The notes under the pieces were generated by a model. That model did no database searches. It had not been told where the DNA came from and worked only from the letters and a program-made list of their open reading frames with translations. Made by a program: the position numbers and the translations under genes. A stretch of 64,000 bases of DNA from Nocardia vulneris. GTDB lineage: Bacteria > Actinomycetota > Actinomycetes > Mycobacteriales > Mycobacteriaceae. Shown here piece by piece: positions 34,278 to 42,891 of the stretch (position 1 is the first letter of the stretch; each line of letters starts with the position of its first letter). The stretch lies in contig NZ_BDCI01000047.1 of the NCBI RefSeq assembly GCF_001613425.1, positions 1-64,000 of the forward strand. The letters run 5' to 3'.

Positions 34278-35402
34278 ATGCGCGTTTCCATCGCCGGAGC
34301 CGGTCTGGGAGGTCTGGCTCTCGCCCAGGGTCTGCGCGGCGCCGGGCTAGAGGCCGAAGTGTTCGAGCGCGATCCGGGCATCGCCGCACGCTTCCAGGGC
34401 TACCGGCTCGTGCTGAACGAGATCGGTTTCCGGTCCGTGCGCGACTGCCTGCCGACCCGCTGGCACCCGCTGCTGGACGAGATCGTCATGCCCGCCGCCG
34501 CCGAGCAGCTGATCCTGGACCCGCAGCTGAACGAGATCGGCAGGCTCGGCGCGGGCCGGACCGGCATCGTCGTCGACCGGCAGGTGCTGCGACACCTGTT
34601 GCTGACCGGTCTCACCGTGCACACCGATGCCGCGCTGACCGGCTACGACGTCCTGGCCGACAGCACGGTCCGAGCCCGGTTCGCGCACCGCGACCCGGCC
34701 GCCGCCGATCTGCTCGTCGGCGCGGACGGCGTCACCTCCGCGGTCCGCCGGGTGTTGTCGCCGCAGACCGCCCCGACCGATACCGGCGTCCGGTTCGTCA
34801 TCGGCCGCACCTCGCTGACCGACGAATTCGCCGGTCTGTCCAAGGCTTACGGCTCGAAGATCAGCGGCGACGGCGTCAGCCTGCTGCTCGGCGCGATGCG
34901 CTTCCGCACCCCGCCGCAGCAGGCCGCCGAACAACTGGCTCCCGAAGTCACGCTGCCCGACATCGGCGACTACGTGCGCTGGGCCATGATCCTGCCGCCG
35001 AACGACTCGCCGGCAGACGCCACCGCACAGGACGCCGTGCTGTCCAGGATGCCCGGTTGGCACCCGGAACTGCGCGCACTGATCGAACAGGCCGACCCCG
35101 ACAACACCACTCTGCTGTCCATCCGGGTCATCAAGCCTGGTGCGCGCTGGGCGGTCGGCCCCGTCACGCTGCTCGGCGACGCGATCCACGCCACCTCCCC
35201 GACCGGCGGCAACGGCGCGAACACCGCGCTGCGCGATGCCGATCTGCTGCGCCGCTGCCTGATCGAGGCAGAGGAAGGCCGCCGGGATCTGCTCGGCGCC
35301 GTCGACGACTACGAGCGGCAGATGTTCGCCTACGGCGCCGAAGCGGTGCGCAGCAGTCTAGAGAAGCTGCCCGCGTTCGCCCCCGAAGCCGCACTGTCCT
35401 GA
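34278..35402 (+). CDS. FAD-dependent oxidoreductase (TetX-like group)
   Basis: A 374-residue flavin monooxygenase. It has SIAGAGLGGLALAQGLRGAG at the start, the DG motif LLVGADGVTSAVRRVL near residue 150, and GD motif VTLLGDAIHATSPTGGNGAN near residue 297. It belongs to the branch that includes TetX and related hydroxylases that act on antibiotics or polyketides. ATG at 34278 with GGAGG a few bases upstream. Likely induced when the divergent TetR protein binds its ligand. Confidence 0.85.
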   Translation: MRVSIAGAGLGGLALAQGLRGAGLEAEVFERDPGIAARFQGYRLVLNEIGFRSVRDCLPTRWHPLLDEIVMPAAAEQLILDPQLNEIGRLGAGRTGIVVDRQVLRHLLLTGLTVHTDAALTGYDVLADSTVRARFAHRDPAAADLLVGADGVTSAVRRVLSPQTAPTDTGVRFVIGRTSLTDEFAGLSKAYGSKISGDGVSLLLGAMRFRTPPQQAAEQLAPEVTLPDIGDYVRWAMILPPNDSPADATAQDAVLSRMPGWHPELRALIEQADPDNTTLLSIRVIKPGARWAVGPVTLLGDAIHATSPTGGNGANTALRDADLLRRCLIEAEEGRRDLLGAVDDYERQMFAYGAEAVRSSLEKLPAFAPEAALS

Positions 35403-35687
35403 GGCGGCATGCACGCGAAGCTGTCGAAGCTCCACTGGCCCGCCGGCGTGGGCCGAGTCGGCGCACACCGTCGTCGCGCCCGCCGCCGTCTCGCAGAGCC
35501 CCTCACCATCGCCGTGCTCGCCAGCACGCCGCACCCAGGCGGAACTGCTCATCCCCGCAAAGGTGCAGCCCCGGCCCTCGAATAGTGCCGGTCGCCCACC
35601 CGGTCCGCCCTGCGAGATGAGCCTGCGCCGGCTCGGTGTGGACCGGATAACCCGTCCGGAACGTTTCCGAGTGATACACCGGACACC

Positions 35688-36212
35688 ATGCGGCTGCTCA
35701 TCATCTCCGACACGCACGTCCCCAAGCGCGCACGCGATCTGCCGGACGTCATCTGGCGTGAGGTGGCCGCAGCCGACGTGGTCGTGCACGCGGGCGACTG
35801 GACCGAGGTCGCGTTGCTGGATCGACTCGAGGCGCGCTGCCGACGCCTGATCGGCGTATACGGCAACAACGACGGCGCACAGCTGCAGGCCCGGTTGCCC
35901 CTGATCGCCCGCGCCGAGCTGGCCGGGGTGCGGCTGGCAGTCGTGCACGAGACCGGGCCGGCGAAGGGGCGCGAGCAGCGCTGCGCCCGGAACTTCCCGG
36001 ACACCGACCTATTGGTGTTCGGACACAGCCACATTCCGTGGGACAGCGTCACCGCGACCGGATGCCGGCTGCTCAACCCCGGCTCACCGACGGACCGGCG
36101 CAGACAACCACAGCACACCTATCTGACCGCACGCATCCACGCCGGCCGGCTGGATTCGGTTGTCCTGCACCCGATCACGAACAGCTCAGATCGTCGAGTC
36201 AACGACGGATGA
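35688..36212 (+). CDS. YfcE/MJ0936-type metallophosphoesterase
   Basis: A 174-residue calcineurin-like phosphoesterase. Metal-binding motifs appear in the normal order: IISDTHVPKRA, VVHAGDWTE, GVYGNNDGAQL, VVHETGP and FGHSHIPW. Members hydrolyse phosphodiesters with two divalent metals; the physiological substrate is usually unknown. The Gly-Asn-Asn-Asp differs by one residue from the usual GNCD. The 285-base gap upstream holds nothing I recognise. Confidence 0.88.
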   Translation: MRLLIISDTHVPKRARDLPDVIWREVAAADVVVHAGDWTEVALLDRLEARCRRLIGVYGNNDGAQLQARLPLIARAELAGVRLAVVHETGPAKGREQRCARNFPDTDLLVFGHSHIPWDSVTATGCRLLNPGSPTDRRRQPQHTYLTARIHAGRLDSVVLHPITNSSDRRVNDG

Positions 36213-36558
36213 GGCGGCGGGAGCGATATGGCCCCGCCGCCCGCGCCCCAAGGGCCGACTCGTTGTGCCCCACGTGCCGGCGATCGAGGGACGGACCGTC
36301 CGGTGGACCGGAGGTATCGCGAGCAGCCGGCGGGCCGTCTCGGATCGGGACGAACCGCAACGAAATTCGCGAACTCGTCAAACCATCGGCAGCCTGGACA
36401 CCAGGGCGCCGACGGTTCAGATCCCGCCCTTCGATAACGCAGCGCCCGTACCCGGATATAACTCAGCATTCCCGTCATCACTCAACTTGCGGGTAGCTAC
36501 GCACTCTTCGCATCGGTAGCACTGTCACCACGACTTCCACCCATCGGAAGGGATCTCG
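36213..36558. other. Intergenic region, nothing recognised
   Basis: About 346 bases between the phosphoesterase and the RTX-like gene. No coding-like frame, RNA gene or clear hairpin was seen. A promoter for the secreted protein presumably lies at the right end; GGAAGGGATCTCG before its ATG is a ribosome binding site. Confidence 0.4.
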
Positions 36559-37077
36559 ATGAGCCGACATCACATTGCCGCACGCACGCTCCTGGCCGCG
36601 CTAGGCACGGCCGCCGCCGTCACCCTGGCCGCACCTGCACACGCCGCCACTACCGTCGGTGTGCGCTTGAACGGAACCGAATTACGCATGTCCGGAAGCG
36701 ATTTCGCCGACGACATCGAAATCGGTGCCGAGTCCGACGGGCTCACCGTCACCAGTAGAGCGGCCACCATCTTCATCGGCAGCGACTCCGGTTGCGAGCG
36801 GATCAACGACTTCAAGGTCCGCTGCCGCGGGGCCACCACCATTCACGCCGAACTCGGTCTCGGAAACGACACTTTCCTCAACGTCACCAACCGGCCCGGT
36901 GAGATCAGCGGCAACGTCGGAGCCGACAACATCACCGGCGGAGCCGGCGACGACACCCTGCGCGGCGGCAACGGCAACGACATCCTCGACGGCGCCGGCG
37001 GCTTCGACACGGTCATCGGCGGAAACAACTTCGACACCTGCATCGGCGAAAACGAATCCCTGAGCTGCGAAAGCTGA
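36559..37077 (+). CDS. Secreted RTX-like calcium-binding repeat protein
   Basis: A 172-residue exported protein. Signal peptide: LLAALGTAAAVTLAAPAHA with cleavage before ATT. Near the C terminus are nonapeptide-type repeats GGAGDDTLRGGNGNDILDGA, preceded by GNVGADNIT, as in parallel beta-roll Ca2+-binding domains. Three Cys (two near the end) may form a disulfide. It has no enzymatic domain. The C-terminal secretion signal of type I exporters is not needed because the Sec signal is present. Confidence 0.8.
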   Translation: MSRHHIAARTLLAALGTAAAVTLAAPAHAATTVGVRLNGTELRMSGSDFADDIEIGAESDGLTVTSRAATIFIGSDSGCERINDFKVRCRGATTIHAELGLGNDTFLNVTNRPGEISGNVGADNITGGAGDDTLRGGNGNDILDGAGGFDTVIGGNNFDTCIGENESLSCES

Positions 37078-37404
37078 GGCTGTACAGCTCGATGCTCCCG
37101 CCCCGCCTACTTCGGCTACGGCCCTTCTCGAAGTGCTCGATGAAGGTTGTTGGCGGCGTTGGTGTTTGGACGAGGTCTCCGGTAGACGGTTTTCAAACCG
37201 CCGTACCGTCGCTGCAGGAGAGTCGGCGAATCGTGTCCGTGCCGCGCGGACGAAAGTCGCTGCGCTGGAATAACTGTGGCTTACGACGCGCGGCCCGGCG
37301 CGGTGGATGATCATCTTGCCATTCAGCAGAATTGGCACCCAGGATATCCGACAATGGGGAACGTCGGCATTTCACTGCCGACGAGTGGCTAACAGGAGAG
37401 CCCC
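37078..37404. other. Intergenic region with short palindrome
   Basis: About 327 bases. CGGTTTTCAAACCG near 37190 is a 14-bp palindrome-like sequence, and GTCTCCGGTAGAC precedes it. The pair superficially recalls the D and anticodon arms of a selenocysteine tRNA, but no acceptor or T arm is present. Otherwise nothing recognised. Confidence 0.35.
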
Positions 37405-38388
37405 ATGGCACAGCTCGAATCCCCGTCCACCGCAATAGATTCCCCCACATCCGGCCGTTCCGCGGCAACGAGTGTTTTCGTCAATGGCTATCCGCCACGG
37501 CGGCGCGGCCTGGTCCTACTGCTCGGCGTGCTCGCCGGGTTCCTGCTGACCGTGGCGTGGTCGGCGCCGTTCGTGGACACCACGATCGGTGGCACGGTGG
37601 CCGACGGGCTACTCGGCCACGACGCCAAGGAAGCCGCGATCACCAGCATCGGCGCCGGTATCGTGTTCGCGTTCGTCTCCGGGCTGGCCGGCACGTTCAC
37701 CGCGTGCAATATCGCCGTCTTCGGCGCCGTGGCGCCGCTGGCGGGCAGCGCGGGCGGCTGGTGGAACCGCGCGCAGGCGGTGCTGCGACCGCTGCTGTGG
37801 CTGGCCGTCGGCATGGTGGTCGTGTCCGCCGCCTACGGTGTCGTGGTCGGCATCTTCGGGACCGACATGCCGCAATTCGACACCGCGCCGAGCCGGCCCG
37901 GCGAGCTGTCGCCGCGGCTGGTCCAGTCCATGGTGGTGTTCGGCGTAATCGGGGTGATCATGACCTATCTCGGGCTGGCCGTCCTCGGTCTGGTGCGCGA
38001 CCCGTTCGCCCGCATTGCCGCCCGCTTCCCGAACGCACCATTGGTCGTCTTCGGCGGCCTGATCGGCGCCTTCCTCATCGGACGCCCGTTCCCCTTGTTC
38101 CGCAAGCTGTTTCGCGATGCCGCCGAAGAAGGCAACATCCTCTACGCCGCGAGCGCCTTCGTCCTGCAGTCCCTCGGCAACATCGCCATCCTCGCCGTCC
38201 TCCTCATCCTGACCGTCCTCGTCGGCGGACGCCTGCAACGCTGGTTCCAAGCCGACCCACGCCGCGTCAGCATCCTCAGTGCCACCGCCCTACTCACCGT
38301 CGGCGTCTTCACCTTCCTCTACTGGGACGTGCGCCTGCTCGCCATGCGCGACATCATCCCGTGGTATCCGGTGGCGCCCTGGGTGTAG
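37405..38388 (+). CDS. Multi-pass membrane protein, unknown function
   Basis: A 327-residue integral membrane protein with about seven hydrophobic helices and a short cytosolic start. The segment AGTFTACNIAVFGAVAPLAG with a lone Cys between two helices is reminiscent of CcdA/DsbD-type or related transporter folds, but the second Cys is absent, so redox function is doubtful. No family is named with confidence. ATG at 37405 with AGGAGAG 5-7 bases upstream. Confidence 0.65.
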   Translation: MAQLESPSTAIDSPTSGRSAATSVFVNGYPPRRRGLVLLLGVLAGFLLTVAWSAPFVDTTIGGTVADGLLGHDAKEAAITSIGAGIVFAFVSGLAGTFTACNIAVFGAVAPLAGSAGGWWNRAQAVLRPLLWLAVGMVVVSAAYGVVVGIFGTDMPQFDTAPSRPGELSPRLVQSMVVFGVIGVIMTYLGLAVLGLVRDPFARIAARFPNAPLVVFGGLIGAFLIGRPFPLFRKLFRDAAEEGNILYAASAFVLQSLGNIAILAVLLILTVLVGGRLQRWFQADPRRVSILSATALLTVGVFTFLYWDVRLLAMRDIIPWYPVAPWV

Positions 38389-38674
38389 TCCTTTCCGCGG
38401 AGCCCGGCGCACGGATGCTTCCTCGCGCCGGGCCAGACCCGATACCCGGCGCAATCCATGCCGAGACAGTGCCTCCGGGAATCGATCGTTTGTTGGACAC
38501 CGGCCCGGCCGGACCGAATCGACAGGACAACCACGCCGACGCACTGTCCAAGAAGCGTGTCGAAAACGCTTAGTGTCCAACAACTCGGAGAGCTGGGGCT
38601 GGTGGGTCTAGCCCCACCAGCTTGTGGGTCTAGACCTGTGTTGCATCGCTGTTGGTCTTCGTAGCGTCGTTGGC

Positions 38675-39133
38675 ATGACGAACTCGAGAGACCCGAAGAA
38701 ACTGCGCAACAGTGACTCTGCGGTGGCGGTGTCGCCGAACGATACTGGTGCCCAACACGTCTTCGGCATGGTGAAGGCGTGCATCGTGATCTTCGGTGTG
38801 ATCAGTGCCGTGGTCTTGGCGACGGTGGCCGCGATCGCAGTGGCTCATGGCCTGGTGAATACGTTCATGTGGGTTCGAGCCGGTCTTCTGCTTCTCGCTG
38901 CTCCGCTGTTCTACCGGCTGGCTGTACATGCGTCGCGGGGAGAGTGGAAGAGCTTGGAGCGCTTGCGCATCGTGACGACGATCGTGCCGATCGCGATCGT
39001 CGTGGTTGACTTGATTCCGGGTGTCTGCCCGGTGTGGTACGCGGGGATGCAGGCGGTGTCGGCAGTGCCGCTGATCGCGATTGCCGTCCGCACCCGACGC
39101 GTCATGCAGACCGCTTTGCCGGCGGGGGCCTGA
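38675..39133 (+). CDS. Small membrane protein, leaderless start
   Basis: A 152-residue protein with about four hydrophobic segments (VFGMVKACIVIFGVISAVVL first) and a hydrophilic 30-residue start. It is placed 63 bases before a sensor kinase on the same strand and may be part of that unit. The ATG at 38675 follows TAGCGT by exactly 7 bases and lacks a Shine-Dalgarno sequence, which fits a leaderless mRNA. Family not recognised. Confidence 0.65.
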   Translation: MTNSRDPKKLRNSDSAVAVSPNDTGAQHVFGMVKACIVIFGVISAVVLATVAAIAVAHGLVNTFMWVRAGLLLLAAPLFYRLAVHASRGEWKSLERLRIVTTIVPIAIVVVDLIPGVCPVWYAGMQAVSAVPLIAIAVRTRRVMQTALPAGA

Positions 39134-39196
39134 GCCGCCGTGACTCCTCGGGCAGGCAAGATGGCGCACAGGCGATCCTTGGGAAGGAGGGGGCTC

Positions 39197-40477
39197 GTGC
39201 GACGGTCGAGTTCGTGGTTGGGGGCGGCAGTCGGCGGGTTCGCCAAGGCGGCGGTGCTCGCAGCGGCGGCAGTGATTCTCCCAGCGCTGTCCCTCGCCCC
39301 GGCCGTGGCCTCCGCGTTGCTGGGTTCTGCATGGTCGTGGCGCAACCCGTGGTCGTGGGTGGGCGTGCTGATGTTCTTTGTTCCGCTCGCCTTGGTGTTC
39401 GCGCGGCGGCTCGGCGCGTTGTTCCGTCGGCTCGTCGCCCGGTGGTGCGGCATCGTGATCGAGGACGGCTACCGACGGCCGGAGACCGCGCCAGCGCCCG
39501 TGCGGTTGTCGACCGGGTACTGGTGGAACGGCCACTCCTATGAGCGCAGCCGCCGTGACGCAGAGGCAGATCAGCAGTGGCGTCGACGGATCGGCGATCC
39601 GGCGTATCGGCGGGACGTGCGGTGGGTGGTGATCGCAGCCGTCCTCGTGGGACCGGTGTGCGCTGTGCCGGTGGCTGCGCTGGCCGGTGCCGTGATCGCG
39701 TTCGCTCATCCGACGTCGGCCTCCGTCATAGTGGGAGTTCTGCTCGTGGCGGTCGCCGTCGCCAGCGCACCCTATGCCTGGCGGATCGTCGGCCCGCTCG
39801 CGCACCGATGGCTACGACTGTCCGAACACGCCGCTACCGCAGAACGCATGCGGGAGTTGGAGTTGCAGCGCGCGGACTTGACCACGGCGCAGGCCGCCGA
39901 GATCCGCCGCATCGAGCGTGACCTGCACGACGGTGCGCAGGCTCGCCTGGTCGCGGTGGGGTTGTCCCTCGCGACCGCGGAGAAGCTGATGGATCACGAC
40001 CCGGCGCGCGCCAGAGCACTCCTGCGCGAAGCGCGGGAAGGCACGTCGAGCTCGCTGGCCGAGCTGCGCGAGCTCGTGCGCGGCGTCAACCCGCCGGTGC
40101 TCGTCGAGCGGGGAGTGGTCGAGGCGATCCGTGCGCTGGCCCTCGACAGTCCGGTCGACGTCCGCGTCGAGGCTCCCGACCGGATACGGCTGGACGTCCC
40201 GGTCGAGGCCGCTGTCTATTTCGCCGTCGCCGAACTGCTGGCCAACGCGGCGAAACACGCGCCTTCCGGGCACGTACAGGTCCGCATCCGAGATCGTGGC
40301 CGGGCCGTCGAGGTGGATGTCGACGATGATGGCCCCGGCGGCGCCGAAGTCGTTCCCGGCGGTGGGCTCGACGGCATCCGCAGGCGCCTTGCCGCATTCG
40401 ACGGAGTTCTCACCCTGACCAGCCCGGCGGGCGGCCCGACACAGGCCAGAATGGTGGTGCCATGCGAATCGTCGTAG
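39197..40477 (+). CDS. NarL-type sensor histidine kinase
   Basis: A 426-residue membrane sensor. Two pairs of hydrophobic helices lie in the first 215 residues, then the HisKA_3 dimerisation helix IRRIERDLHDGAQARLVAVG with the phospho-accepting His, and a HATPase_c domain with ELLANAAKHAPSG and DDDGPGGAEVVPGGGLDGI. The GTG at 39197 is chosen because AAGGAGG lies 6 bases before it; starts at 39140 and 39161 lack a good site. It overlaps the response regulator by 16 bases. Confidence 0.85.
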   Translation: MRRSSSWLGAAVGGFAKAAVLAAAAVILPALSLAPAVASALLGSAWSWRNPWSWVGVLMFFVPLALVFARRLGALFRRLVARWCGIVIEDGYRRPETAPAPVRLSTGYWWNGHSYERSRRDAEADQQWRRRIGDPAYRRDVRWVVIAAVLVGPVCAVPVAALAGAVIAFAHPTSASVIVGVLLVAVAVASAPYAWRIVGPLAHRWLRLSEHAATAERMRELELQRADLTTAQAAEIRRIERDLHDGAQARLVAVGLSLATAEKLMDHDPARARALLREAREGTSSSLAELRELVRGVNPPVLVERGVVEAIRALALDSPVDVRVEAPDRIRLDVPVEAAVYFAVAELLANAAKHAPSGHVQVRIRDRGRAVEVDVDDDGPGGAEVVPGGGLDGIRRRLAAFDGVLTLTSPAGGPTQARMVVPCESS

Positions 40478-41121
40478 CCGAAGATCTCTACCTACTTCGC
40501 GACGGCATCGTCCGGCTGCTGGATGCGTACGGTCACGAGATCGTGGCAACGGCCGCGACCGGCCCTGAAGCGCTGCACGCCATGCTCACCCAGCGCCCGG
40601 ATATCGCGATCGTCGATGTCCGGATGCCACCGACGAACACCGATGAAGGCCTCACCGCAGCGCTCAGCGCGCGCAAACAGATCCCGGGCCTGCCGGTGCT
40701 CATCCTGTCCCAGCATGTTGAGCAGTTGTACGCCCGCGAACTGCTCGCCGACCACGCAGGCGGTGTCGGATATCTCCTGAAGGACAGCGTGTTCGATGCC
40801 GAACAGTTCATCGACGCACTCGAACGTGTCGCCGCGGGTGGCACCGCGCTCGATCCCGCGGTCGTGACGAAGCTGCTCGCCCGCCCGACGGCCGCCACAA
40901 AGCTCGCCCAGCTCACCGAGCGGGAACGATCCGTCCTCGCGCTCATGGCCCAGGGGCTCTCCAACAGCGCGATCGCGAGCCGCCTATTCCTCAGCGAAAG
41001 CGCGATAAGCAAGTACACGACCACGACGTTCGACAAACTCGGCATCCAGGAGGACGGCACCGCCAACCGACGCGTGCTCGCCGTTCTCGCCTACCTCAAC
41101 GACAGCACCAGAGGTAGCTGA
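40462..41121 (+). CDS. NarL/LuxR-type response regulator
   Basis: A 219-residue regulator. The receiver domain has the acidic pocket VVAEDLYLL, the phosphorylated Asp in DIAIVDVRMPPT near residue 55 and the Lys in GYLLKDSV near residue 107. The C-terminal LuxR helix-turn-helix reads LTERERSVLALMAQGLSNSA then IASRLFLSESAISKYTT. It is the partner of the overlapping kinase. Confidence 0.9.
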   Translation: MRIVVAEDLYLLRDGIVRLLDAYGHEIVATAATGPEALHAMLTQRPDIAIVDVRMPPTNTDEGLTAALSARKQIPGLPVLILSQHVEQLYARELLADHAGGVGYLLKDSVFDAEQFIDALERVAAGGTALDPAVVTKLLARPTAATKLAQLTERERSVLALMAQGLSNSAIASRLFLSESAISKYTTTTFDKLGIQEDGTANRRVLAVLAYLNDSTRGS

Positions 41122-41352
41122 TCCACTCCTGGCCGTTGCTCACTGGTCCTTCGCACACCGTCTTCGGAAGATTTGTGGTGGGCGGAGGCTCGGCCGCATG
41201 AGACGGCGCGTCGCCGAATCGGGTAGACAACGTCGCCCCAGAGCAGTTCGGGCCGCCGCCGACCAGCAGGACCTCGACACGGGCGGGCAGGACGTCGAGG
41301 CGGGCAGTGAATCTGTTGCGCCCGAGCAGTTCTCGCCCGCATAGGGAGTCAA

Positions 41353-41926
41353 TTGCTTCGGGCGAGGAAGGAATACGGTCACGTCAGCTCCGATGCGGCT
41401 GGGGCCGGCCGGGCCGTCGAGCCGGGGACAGCGAGCAGGGCAATGAACGGCAGCGCCAGCACCGCCAGCGGAGGCGGCGACAAGGGCGGATCCCGTTCCC
41501 AAGAAGGTGGCCCGAACCGCGGTGACACCCCGAACCGTCCCTCAGGCGAGCAACCCAACGCCCCTGACGATCCGCCGAAGGGCCAGCAGTACTCGGGAGA
41601 TCTCCAGAAAGTCGACAATTCATACGCGGACAAACTGGCCGAACGCATCGGTGGCCAGTCGCGAATGAAGTTCGGCAACGACCCCAGCGGGCGAGAATTC
41701 GACGTCGTCAGAGACGAATTCGACGGACAAGCAAAACCGGGCGGACAGCAACTCGGTTCAGCATTCAGAAATCAGGGCAAGGAGTCCTTTGAAGCAGCGC
41801 AAGCGACTGGCCGTAAGGTGTACTACCATTTCGACGGTGAACCAGGGCCAGGCGTGATCACCAAGCTGTACGAATACTCAGCACGGTACAGTATCGAAGT
41901 TTGTCATCGACACCACTCCGTTCTGA
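41353..41926 (+). pseudogene. Orphan restriction-endonuclease-fold toxin module with late frameshift
   Basis: From TTG at 41353 (GGGAG 4 bases upstream) the frame reads a Gly/Pro-rich linker, then a toxin domain of the restriction-endonuclease fold seen in polymorphic toxins: RMKFGNDPSGREFDVVRDEF, GQAKPGGQQLGSAFRNQGK and AAQATGRKVYYHFDGEP. The ending should be YSIEV-VIDTTPF-stop. Instead an extra T in the TTT at 41900-41902 shifts the frame; removing one T restores VIDTTPF and a stop at 41926, 19 bases before the immunity gene. No trafficking domain precedes it. The shift may be real or a read error. Confidence 0.7.
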
Positions 41927-41945
41927 CCCGCGACCAGGAGGACGA

Positions 41946-42335
41946 GTGTTCGAATACCACGGATGGCTCACCGTTCAATACGACGTCGAGTACGACGACC
42001 ATGCCCAGCTCGAATCGACATACCAGGCCGTGGAGGCTCGGCTCGACGTCTTCGATACCGGTAGCGGTCTCGTCGACCTCCGGTACGTCAACGGTAAAAT
42101 CCAACTTCATTTCGCTGGATACACAAACCACCCACACTGGAACGTACTGGACGGCTTCAAAGAAGTCGGCGGCATAGCGCCAGGGTCGTTCGGTACCCTC
42201 TGGATAAGGAATGATGAAGACCCGAAACTCTACAACGAGTTTCAAATATTTGTCATGTGCCGCGGCAATACAACAACACAGAACGATACCCTTCTGTCCC
42301 CCTGCGTTCCACTGATCGAGAACCAGGACGAATAA
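41946..42335 (+). CDS. Imm7-type immunity protein
   Basis: A 129-residue protein matching the Imm7 pattern: FEYHGWLTVQYDVEYDDHAQ at the start, VDLRYVNGKIQLHFAGYTNH in the middle and GTLWIRNDED near the end. Imm7 proteins neutralise polymorphic toxins in the cytosol. The GTG start is preceded by AGGAGG at a short spacing, and the gene follows the toxin module by 19 bases. It is intact although its toxin is frameshifted. Confidence 0.75.
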   Translation: MFEYHGWLTVQYDVEYDDHAQLESTYQAVEARLDVFDTGSGLVDLRYVNGKIQLHFAGYTNHPHWNVLDGFKEVGGIAPGSFGTLWIRNDEDPKLYNEFQIFVMCRGNTTTQNDTLLSPCVPLIENQDE

Positions 42336-42582
42336 TGATGGCGCCTATCGCGACAGGCCGACCATCGCCCTGGCGATCGTCGAGCAGCTTCTTCGAAATC
42401 GAGCGCGATTGGGCCGGTGGCGGGATGAACTGCTCGGCATCGAGGTCGTCACCCCGGAGTCCAGCTACGTCTGGCAGTACAACAACGCCGACCGGTTCAC
42501 CGTCGGCACGATCGCCGAGTCGCACTTCGACATCGGCCAATCCCGTTCTGTCCTATGGGATCGCCGCGCTGAAGCCGCGTAA
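42331..42582 (+). pseudogene. Open fragment after the immunity gene, no start codon
   Basis: An 83-residue frame with coding-like third positions reads GAYRDRPTIALAIVEQLLRN, VVTPESSYVWQYNNADRFTV and IAESHFDIGQ before a stop. It begins out of a neighbouring stop without a start codon, so it is likely the C-terminal piece of a lost gene. Family not recognised. The rest up to 42,891 has no supported gene. Confidence 0.4.
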
Positions 42583-42891
42583 CTCCTCGCCGCGCAGATC
42601 GACCACGCCCGTTTGCCCTGTGGCCCAGCAAGATAATGTGCCGTTCCTGCTAGAACCGTTTCACATACTCGCAACTCACGATTCGCCCGATGCCTGGCGC
42701 AGGCGGAGTCGCGCCGATGCCGAAACCCCTTCGCATCAACCAGATTCGCGCCACCTTGACCCTTGGGCGTGCGTCGTGAACGCCTGGGCCAGTCCCAGTC
42801 GTCATGGTAGGCGATCACGAAACATGCAGAGCAAGCGGCAGCTTCGACCGTCGAGCTTAACCTAACCCGCGTTTGCCCAGTGCCGCTTCGT

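Noticed and set aside
37140..37270. Sequence resembling a selenocysteine tRNA (GTCTCCGGTAGAC then GGTTTTCAAACC)
   Set aside because: The anticodon stem does not pair well around TCA, there is no T-arm of the GGTTCGA type and no paired acceptor ends; no selenoprotein genes are near.
38644..38670. A TGCATCG-like word upstream of the small membrane protein, similar to the crt repeats
   Set aside because: Only one copy is clear; the second 11-bp unit does not match, so it does not support an operator.
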